Source: an uncultured Planctomycetaceae bacterium
GTDB lineage: Bacteria; Planctomycetota; Planctomycetia; Pirellulales; JACPPG01
NCBI GenBank assembly: GCA_945957305.1
Contig: CAMFLN010000161.1
Coordinates: 1 to 6,835, forward strand
Reading direction: 5' to 3'
DNA: 6,835 nucleotides
Within the stretch, counting starts at the first letter, position 1; every line of letters starts with the position of its first letter. This document shows positions 1-4,516 of the stretch, piece after piece. A program made the position numbers and the translations under genes. The notes beneath the pieces are model-generated. The model had not been told where the DNA came from, searched no databases, and worked only from the letters and a program-made list of their open reading frames with translations.

Positions 1-45
1 GGATCAGGCTGCGCGGATCGCAAATGTTGTGCAGCGTCTCGTGAT

Positions 46-444
46 CTACCCTTGCAGATTTACCTGCCACGACACGCCGAAGCGATCGTTGACCCAGGTG
101 AATTTACGGCTGAAGCCGTAGCTGGCCGGGGGCATCAGCACGCCGCCATCGGCCGAGAGCGCGGCGAACGCCTGGTCCAGTTCGGCCTCGCTCTCGCATT
201 CGACGAACAGCGAGACAGACGGCGTGAAGGTGAAGGCGTGCTTGACCGGGCTGTCGATGCACATCACCTGCTGGCCGGCGATCGTGAAATCAGCCCGCTT
301 GATCGAGCCCGCTGCGCCATGCTCGCCGGGGGCGTAGCGCAGGACTTCTCTGATGGCGGATCGCGGAAACAGTCCGACGTAAAAGTTCATCGCCTCTTCG
401 GCGACGCCTTCAAACATCAGAAACGGAGTCACCGAGTGTGCCAC
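46..444 (-). CDS. VOC-superfamily (PhnB / 3-demethylubiquinone methyltransferase-like) protein, 132 aa
   Basis: Small soluble protein of the vicinal-oxygen-chelate (glyoxalase/bleomycin-resistance) fold, in the PhnB-like branch often annotated as '3-demethylubiquinone-9 3-methyltransferase'. Visible hallmarks, counted from the GTG start, are PFLMFEGVAEEAMNFY near residues 8-22, then LFPRSAI, FTFTPSVSLFVEC near 71-83, and FTWVNDRFGVSWQV near 115-128. The length fits a single-domain family member with two beta-alpha-beta-beta-beta modules. The start is GTG at 442-444, because a perfect GGAGG lies 6 nt upstream and the recognisable fold begins there. An in-frame extension to base 612 adds 56 residues of Cys/Arg-rich sequence unlike the family. 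The family name does not establish methyltransferase activity; members of this group have no settled substrate, so I assign no reaction. The upstream neighbour is 276 nt away, so the gene probably has its own transcript. The stop is TAG at 46-48. Family assignment is firm, function unknown. Confidence 0.9.
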   Translation of the reverse strand: MAHSVTPFLMFEGVAEEAMNFYVGLFPRSAIREVLRYAPGEHGAAGSIKRADFTIAGQQVMCIDSPVKHAFTFTPSVSLFVECESEAELDQAFAALSADGGVLMPPASYGFSRKFTWVNDRFGVSWQVNLQG

Positions 445-450
445 GCAAAA

Positions 451-455
451 CCTCC
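451..455 (-). promoter_or_regulatory. Ribosome binding site (GGAGG) that fixes the GTG start of the VOC protein
   Basis: The minus strand reads GGAGG, then a 6-nt spacer (TTTTGC), then GTG. This is a consensus Shine-Dalgarno at near-ideal spacing. It decides for the short 132-aa form over the 188-aa open frame. Confidence 0.8.
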
Positions 456-562
456 GGGCGCAATAAGCCTTATCACAAAGCCGAAGAGGACGATAGAAAC
501 TGTTGGAACGACACGCCAAGGCACGATTCGCTGGGTGGCACACGGCCTGATGTTCATTCGAT

Positions 563-634
563 CCGTTGTGGCCGTTGTGTCGTCGTGGTAATTCCAGAGA
601 CTTAATGACCACAACGGCACAACGAGCACGACGG
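563..634. repeat. 27-nt imperfect inverted repeat, possible stem-loop in the VOC gene leader
   Basis: The left arm at 563-589 and the right arm at 608-634 are reverse complements at 22 of 27 positions, separated by an 18-nt spacer (590-607). The best uninterrupted stretches are GTGGT (585-589) with ACCAC (608-612) and the CGTTGTG core. In addition CCGTTGTGG (563-571) is an exact inverse of 609-617. Each arm holds two CGTTGTG-like copies, so alternative pairings are possible. It sits 87 nt past the stop of the membrane/TPR gene and about 120 nt before the VOC start. No T-run follows on either strand, so it is not a classic intrinsic terminator. It could be a leader structure, a protein-binding dyad or a remnant of a small dispersed repeat. 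Confidence 0.5.
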
Positions 635-720
635 AAATGTTAGACGAGGACTGAGATAGCCCAGCACTCGCTGCATACCGTGAGAAACTTTCATGGGCGC
701 ATTATAGCGCAACCACAAAC

Positions 721-2229
721 TTACTGCAGGCTCTTTTGCATCCTGTCCAACATCCCCTCGACCTCGGCACGCGGCGGCCAGTTCGGCGGGGCAGTTTCAA
801 GTGCTCGCCGGAGGTCGGCCATGGTGGCTTTCGTGTCGCGGTTTGCTCCCGGCAATAGAGCCCGCAACAACAAGGCGTCGTAACACTCGGGATCGGCCTG
901 CAAGACAGCCTCGAGGTCTTGCCGCGCGCTTTCGATATCGCCCAGGCGCATGCTCGCCACGGCGCGTTGCACGTGCGGCGTGGTCCAGCGAGCTTCCAGG
1001 CGAATGGCTTCGCTAAACTCCTCGCGAGCCTCCTTCGCGCGGCCGACACTTAAGAGTTCATTACCGCGACGAAAGTGCTCCGGGGCGAACACCCAATCGG
1101 GCGGCGTTTGGTAGTAAGCGATTTCGGTCGGCAGTGAATGCACCGGAAAGGTGCGCGACCAGACGACATGACTGGCCGGCAACAATAAGTTGGCCGCCAA
1201 GAGCGCGCCCAAAACGAACCGCGCACGTGGACCAGTACGCTGGGCGAGAAACCAAATACCCAACAGCGCCAGTGGCGCAAGCACCATCAGCGTGCGCGAC
1301 ATATCGGCCACGATCACCAGGCTGGCGACCGCCGTACTCACCGTGACGACGGCCAAGAGCGCCCCGAACCGCGGTCCTTGGGTCATCCACACCGCCGCCA
1401 CTCCCAGGCCGATCGCGAACCACGCCACGCGAAAGCCAGACCATAAGCCGGCCAGATAAGTGCTGAAGTCAACATGCTGCGCTTCCTGCAAATGGAAGTT
1501 GACATGCCGCACCGCCTCAGGGTCGCCCGACCACCACTCGGCAGCACGCAACAACACATACAGCCCGCCGACCACGCCGGGAATCAAGACATCCTGCCAG
1601 CGGTTTCGCGCGTCGTCGGCGGGCGCGAGTGCCGCCTTGGTCACCATCAACAGCGGTAACGCAAAAATGAAACGCTCGTCGATCCACGGCGTCAAGGCGC
1701 AGGCCGAGAGCGACACCGCACGGCTGGGAACAAATGTGTACAGCAGCATTCCCAGCACCAGCCACGAATCGAAGTACGCCAGCCAGCCGGTGGAGACGAA
1801 GAACCACGGCAGCGCCGCGAAAATCGCCGTCGCCAGCCAGGCAGAAAGCCAGCTCTGCAACCGCTGGTACGAGAGCCACGCGACCAGCCACAAACAGAGC
1901 ACGCAGCCCACGTGGGGTAGCGCCAGATACATGGCTGCCGGCATCCGCGCCAGATGGCAGAGGACGGGAAACAGCAAGCGCCACTTGATGCCGTAATGCA
2001 CCGGATGCGGAATGGGAGCCGCTGGATCGTCGAGCTGAAGCAGCGCAAAACGCGCGCGCTCGAACTCGGGTGTCGTCGGCTGCAACTCTGGGAACTTCAG
2101 GCCCTGCCAGTTGGTGAAGCAGGGACTGAAAAATAGTAGTACCAGCGCGCCCGCCGAGAGTGCCAGCGCGAGACAACGCGCAGCGTTGCTGATTGCGCCC
2201 GCAGGCGCGCCCCTTTTTTTCGCGACCAT
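721..2229 (-). CDS. Polytopic inner-membrane protein with C-terminal TPR domain, 502 aa
   Basis: I do not recognise a named family. After a basic N-terminus (MVAKKRG) comes a hydrophobic segment near residues 18-36, then an extracytoplasmic-looking loop of about 45 residues containing PELQPTTPEFERARF and HPVHYGIKWRLLFPVL. Further hydrophobic segments lie near 86-120, 128-165, 170-200 (broken by PWIDERF, 181-187), 213-230, 258-282, 287-308, 313-330 and 337-356, giving roughly nine to eleven membrane spans. From about residue 382 the chain is soluble and shows TPR-type helix pairs: RGNELLSVGRAKEAREEFSEAI (387-409), VASMRLGDIESARQDLEAVLQADPE (424-448) and a weaker third near 450-480. The overall plan (many spans, an acidic first loop, then TPRs) recalls GT-C-like or O-antigen-ligase-like envelope proteins, but I see no diagnostic catalytic motif, so a sugar-transfer role is only a guess. 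The start at 2229 is preferred because AGAAGG precedes it by 5 nt and a basic-hydrophobic N-terminus follows. An ATG at 2322 would add 31 Cys-containing residues and has no ribosome site. The stop is TAA at 721-723. Confidence 0.85.
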   Translation of the reverse strand: MVAKKRGAPAGAISNAARCLALALSAGALVLLFFSPCFTNWQGLKFPELQPTTPEFERARFALLQLDDPAAPIPHPVHYGIKWRLLFPVLCHLARMPAAMYLALPHVGCVLCLWLVAWLSYQRLQSWLSAWLATAIFAALPWFFVSTGWLAYFDSWLVLGMLLYTFVPSRAVSLSACALTPWIDERFIFALPLLMVTKAALAPADDARNRWQDVLIPGVVGGLYVLLRAAEWWSGDPEAVRHVNFHLQEAQHVDFSTYLAGLWSGFRVAWFAIGLGVAAVWMTQGPRFGALLAVVTVSTAVASLVIVADMSRTLMVLAPLALLGIWFLAQRTGPRARFVLGALLAANLLLPASHVVWSRTFPVHSLPTEIAYYQTPPDWVFAPEHFRRGNELLSVGRAKEAREEFSEAIRLEARWTTPHVQRAVASMRLGDIESARQDLEAVLQADPECYDALLLRALLPGANRDTKATMADLRRALETAPPNWPPRAEVEGMLDRMQKSLQ

Positions 2230-2234
2230 TGCTG

Positions 2235-2240
2235 CCTTCT
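2235..2240 (-). promoter_or_regulatory. Ribosome binding site supporting the ATG at 2229
   Basis: The minus strand reads AGAAGG, a 5-nt spacer (CAGCA), then ATG. It is one base off AGGAGG. The alternative ATG at 2322 has only AT-rich sequence upstream with no purine-rich match, so this site sets the start of the membrane/TPR gene. Confidence 0.6.
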
Positions 2241-2475
2241 TAACTCTGTTCCAAGCGCAGCAAATCGTAGCACGCGATGAGCAAATAAATAGTGGGGCAT
2301 AGCTAATCAATAACGCGCTCATTGTTTACTAATGTTTGCGAGCATCGAAAAGCAGTCCCAATCGGGGGCGTCCACTACGCGAGGTGGGGAATTTTTCCGG
2401 CAAGAGAAGCGCACGAACGATCGCTCGCCTGCCTCCGCATGCGAAAAATTGTCAGGCGCACTGTTCGACGATGTC

Positions 2476-2492
2476 GCGCAAGAAGATCGCGC
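2476..2492. repeat. 17-bp repeat copy A (GCGC-AAGAAGAT-CGCGC), hairpin-like
   Basis: Identical to the copy at 2597-2613 at 16 of 17 positions. It lies inside a small inverted repeat: CGCGC (2475-2479) can pair with GCGCG (2489-2493) across the loop AAGAAGAT. It sits in non-coding DNA. Confidence 0.5.
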
Positions 2493-2596
2493 GCTCAGCC
2501 CGCCAAGAGTGCCCGTATGATTCGACCGAATGCAGCAGCAACAACGATCGCAGGGTGGATCTTGGCGCGAGCAAGTATTCGTCGCCTTGCGCGAGC

Positions 2597-2613
2597 GCGC
2601 GAGAAGATCGCGC
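2597..2613. repeat. 17-bp repeat copy B, 6-bp perfect hairpin directly after a stop codon
   Basis: GCGCGA (2597-2602) and TCGCGC (2608-2613) pair perfectly across a 5-nt loop (GAAGA). On the minus strand the hairpin starts right after the TAA (2614-2616) of the small hypothetical gene, so it may protect or end that transcript. No T-run follows, so a terminator role is only possible. It differs from copy A at one base. Confidence 0.5.
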
Positions 2614-3051
2614 TTACGAGGCGCTCTCGCGACCAACCGCTTCTCGCAAACGATCGCGAATCCATTTGGTGAGGATCACACCCGAGCGCTGGGCCGCGTG
2701 CTGAATCTGCTCCATCTCGACACGCGAGAGGCGCAGATCAACACGCTCGGGCAGAAACTCTTCGGTTTCCTTGCTGCCGATGCCGACGAGTGGGCCCACT
2801 CCGTGAAACACCAGTCCCGATCCGCCGGTCATGCCCGGCTGACTCTTCATGCAGGTCATCGTGCCTGAGCGACCGTCTTTTAGTTCAAGACGGCAATCAC
2901 CCGCGATCACGGCCATGGTCTGTGGCGAGGTGAACCCCGCTTTCCAGGGAACAGGTCCGGCCTTGGCCGAATCGTCTTCGACCCAAATATTCCCCTCGAA
3001 GATGACCGACACGCCGTGCAGAATGCGTCCGCTTGCGAAATTAGAAGCCAT
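2614..3051 (-). CDS. Hypothetical protein, beta-rich N-terminal domain plus ribbon-helix-helix-like C-terminus, 145 aa
   Basis: Not a named protein. Residues 8-88 have alternating short strands and glycine turns (GRILHGVSVIFEG, MAVIAGDCRLELKDGRSGTMTC, GLVFHGVGPLVG), suggesting a small beta-barrel or sandwich; the DGRSG...FHGVGPL wording looks like a conserved domain. Residues 103-138 (RVDLRLSRVEMEQIQ, then AAQRSGVILTKWIRDRLREAV) match the pattern of a ribbon-helix-helix or MobC-type module: one amphipathic strand, helix, turn, and a second helix beginning near TKWIRDRL. Such modules bind DNA as dimers in Arc/MetJ/CopG-type proteins, but here it is C-terminal and may only dimerise. The start at 3051 is chosen because AGGA (3061-3064) precedes it by 9 nt. 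ATG at 3060 sits directly on that AGGA, and TTG at 3105 has no ribosome site. Gene upstream: waaA, whose stop is 118 nt away with a hairpin between, so separate transcription is likely. Confidence 0.75.
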   Translation of the reverse strand: MASNFASGRILHGVSVIFEGNIWVEDDSAKAGPVPWKAGFTSPQTMAVIAGDCRLELKDGRSGTMTCMKSQPGMTGGSGLVFHGVGPLVGIGSKETEEFLPERVDLRLSRVEMEQIQHAAQRSGVILTKWIRDRLREAVGRESAS

Positions 3052-3060
3052 GCGACGCAT

Positions 3061-3064
3061 TCCT
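3061..3064 (-). promoter_or_regulatory. Ribosome binding site (AGGA) deciding between three possible starts
   Basis: The minus strand reads CACAGGA directly before ATG (3058-3060), then 6 nt, then a second ATG (3049-3051). Spacing is 0 nt to the first ATG and 9 nt to the second, so the second is the more usable start. Confidence 0.45.
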
Positions 3065-3093
3065 GTGAGGTTTAACAGAATCGTTGTATTAAC

Positions 3094-3122
3094 GGCGCGC
3101 GGCAAAACAACAGCCGCGAGCC
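3094..3122 (-). terminator. Strong GC hairpin after waaA, possible terminator
   Basis: 3094-3103 and 3113-3122 form a 10-bp stem with one mismatch (bases 3097 and 3119) and a 9-nt loop that reads TGTTGTTTT on the transcribed strand. It starts 47 nt past the waaA stop. The sequence after the stem (GTTAATACAACG) lacks a T-run, so it is not a textbook intrinsic terminator. It may still end the secA-waaA transcript, act as a 3' stabiliser, or lie in the leader of the next gene. Confidence 0.35.
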
Positions 3123-3169
3123 CTGGCCGGGATGATTGTAACCCGCAGGAGGCGATTCCGAGAGGGGCG

Positions 3170-4486
3170 CTAAGCCGCCGAACGATCGCGACGATCGAAA
3201 ATGCCGCTGGCCGGGAGGAGTGGTTCTATTTTCGCCAGGGTACGCGCCGTAGCCCCCAGCTGACTCGCCACGAGCTGGCGCGCGTGCCGACCCAGCTGAT
3301 TGGCAAACTCGTGATCGGTGAGGCAACGTTGGACGAATGCCGTCAGCTCAGCGCCGTCGTTCACCACAACCGCCGCTTCCGCGCCCAGCAGTTGCGCCAC
3401 AATGTCGCGAAAATTGCGCGTATTAGGCCCGAACGACACCGCGGCACCGTAGGCCGCCGGCTCGATCATGTTCTGTCCACCACGCTTGTGCAGGCTGCCG
3501 CCGACGAATGCGATGTGGGCCGTCCCCCACCACGCCCCTAGCTCGCCCACCGTATCGACCAGCAGAACGCGAGCCTCGGGCAGTAGTCCGTCGGCCGCGA
3601 TCCGACTGCGGCGCTGCCAGGGAAGCCCTGCGGCATCGAGCATTTCCGCCACTTCGTTGAATCGTTCGGGATGGCGCGGCACAAGGATCAATCGCAGATC
3701 CGCAAATCTTGTTCGCAAAGATTGAAACGTGGCCAGCGCCAGCGCTTCTTCCGGCTGTTGCGTGCTGCCAGCGAGAAAGACGACATCTCGTTGAGCGATG
3801 CCCGCGAGCTGCGCCAATTTGATCGTGGCCGCGTTCGCCCGATCGGTCTGCGCGCCGTCGAACTTCAGAGAACCGGTAACGTGCACCGCCGTCGAGCGCG
3901 CGCCCAGGGCCAGAAAACGCTCGGCGTATTCCTCATTTTGCACCGCGATCAGGTCAATCTGCTGCCACAGCGGTTGCAGCAACCAGCGCACGCGCTGGTA
4001 TCCCTGAAAGCTGTGTTCACTCAGCCGACCATTGATAATGGCGACGCGGGCGCCATGCTCGCGCGCGGCGCGAATCAGATTCGGCCACAGTTCGAGTTCA
4101 GCCAGCACCAGGCAATCGGGGCGCACGCGCCGCATGGCCGTGCGCACCGCCCAGCTGAAATCGAGCGGACAATAGAACACCGTGTGATCGGAATATTTTT
4201 TCCTGGCCAACGTGTAGCCGGTGAGGCTGGTGGTCGAGATCACGCACTCCCACACGGGATGGCGACGATGAATCTCGGCCAAGAGCGGAGCAAGCAGGTT
4301 GACTTCGCCGACGCTCACGGCGTGCAACCACACGCAGTTGCGATTGCCTGCACGCTTCGGCACGAGCCCCAGGAACTTGGCCCCCAGCCCCGTGCGGTAT
4401 TTGCCGCGGCGCACGGCTTGGTAGGCCAACCACGGCGAGCCGACGATGACCAGCGCCAAGTAGCAGAGATTCAGTAGGTACGGCAC
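3170..4486 (-). CDS. waaA: 3-deoxy-D-manno-octulosonic acid (Kdo) transferase
   Basis: Transfers Kdo from CMP-Kdo to the lipid A precursor at the cytoplasmic face of the inner membrane, linking lipid A to core sugar (GT30 family; also called kdtA). The 438-aa length fits the family (E. coli about 425). An N-terminal hydrophobic anchor (about 3-24) precedes the GT-B fold. Family landmarks: LHAVSVGE with the catalytic-base glutamate at E61; STTSLTGYTLARKKY (84-98); YCPLDF (105-110); AELELWPNLI (129-138); NGRLSEHSF (152-160); LVPRHPERF (268-276); DTVGELG (311-317); and the CMP-Kdo-site block GGSLHKRGGQNMIEPAAYG (329-347). Nothing essential is missing. The start is GTG at 4484-4486, with AAGGA 6 nt upstream; the bases around this ribosome site (GGGA-AAGGAA-TCCC) could form a weak 4-bp hairpin. 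Its start lies 30 nt after the secA stop, so the two are probably cotranscribed. Whether it adds one, two or more Kdo residues cannot be told from sequence alone. Confidence 0.96.
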   Translation of the reverse strand: MPYLLNLCYLALVIVGSPWLAYQAVRRGKYRTGLGAKFLGLVPKRAGNRNCVWLHAVSVGEVNLLAPLLAEIHRRHPVWECVISTTSLTGYTLARKKYSDHTVFYCPLDFSWAVRTAMRRVRPDCLVLAELELWPNLIRAAREHGARVAIINGRLSEHSFQGYQRVRWLLQPLWQQIDLIAVQNEEYAERFLALGARSTAVHVTGSLKFDGAQTDRANAATIKLAQLAGIAQRDVVFLAGSTQQPEEALALATFQSLRTRFADLRLILVPRHPERFNEVAEMLDAAGLPWQRRSRIAADGLLPEARVLLVDTVGELGAWWGTAHIAFVGGSLHKRGGQNMIEPAAYGAAVSFGPNTRNFRDIVAQLLGAEAAVVVNDGAELTAFVQRCLTDHEFANQLGRHARQLVASQLGATARTLAKIEPLLPASGIFDRRDRSAA

Positions 4487-4492
4487 GGGGAT

Positions 4493-4497
4493 TCCTT
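4493..4497 (-). promoter_or_regulatory. Ribosome binding site (AAGGA) for the GTG start of waaA
   Basis: The minus strand reads AAGGA, a 6-nt spacer (ATCCCC), then GTG at 4484-4486. It lies inside the 30-nt secA-waaA gap, which leaves no room for a separate promoter there. Confidence 0.65.
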
Positions 4498-4516
4498 TCC
4501 CGCGGAAGCTCGACGG

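Larger units (their letters stand above)
2241..2613. other. Intergenic region with short repeats, no gene seen
   Basis: About 370 nt lie between the small hypothetical gene and the membrane/TPR gene. The half next to the membrane/TPR gene (2241-2345) is AT-rich for this genome and is where its promoter should lie. TTGATT (minus, 2305-2310) with TATTTG 17 nt on (2282-2287) is only a weak match. The other half (2400-2613) is crowded with short motifs: two near-identical 17-mers, AACGATCGC at 2416-2424 and 2543-2551, and GCGCGAG stretches. Frames open here on both strands give Arg/Ser/Cys-rich translations with no recognisable fold and no good ribosome site, so I call no gene. No tRNA-like or other known RNA is visible. 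Confidence 0.6.

Noticed and set aside
462..472. ATAAGCCTTAT short palindrome just upstream of the VOC ribosome site
   Set aside because: Five-base arms are common by chance; no second copy or conserved spacing.
445..612. In-frame N-terminal extension of the VOC protein (56 residues) to an ATG at 612
   Set aside because: Cys/Arg-rich translation unlike the family, overlaps the inverted repeat, has no ribosome site, and a perfect GGAGG with GTG start exists at 444.
701..706. Perfect TATAAT on the minus strand between GCGC arms, upstream of the VOC gene
   Set aside because: No -35-like hexamer at 16-18 nt; the 17-nt position reads close to CTGCAG. It would also give a leader of about 250 nt. 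Possible but not supported.
2282..2310. TTGATT - 17 nt - TATTTG as a promoter for the membrane/TPR gene
   Set aside because: The -10 matches only three of six consensus bases; AT-rich context alone can produce this.
2230..2322. Longer start for the membrane/TPR protein at ATG 2322
   Set aside because: No purine-rich ribosome site upstream; the ATG at 2229 has AGAAGG at 5 nt and begins a typical basic-hydrophobic membrane N-terminus.
2322..2704. Several overlapping open frames in the intergenic region on the plus strand
   Set aside because: Low-complexity Arg/Ser/Ala translations, no ribosome sites, three frames open at once as expected from GC-rich DNA.
2849..3541. Plus-strand open frame of 230 codons spanning the small gene, the hairpin and the waaA 3' end
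   Set aside because: It crosses two minus-strand genes and an intergenic hairpin, and its translation has no family features.
3671..4477. Open frame (268 codons) on the plus strand opposite waaA
   Set aside because: Antisense shadow; Arg/Gln/His-rich translation without a recognisable fold, and waaA is unambiguous on the other strand.
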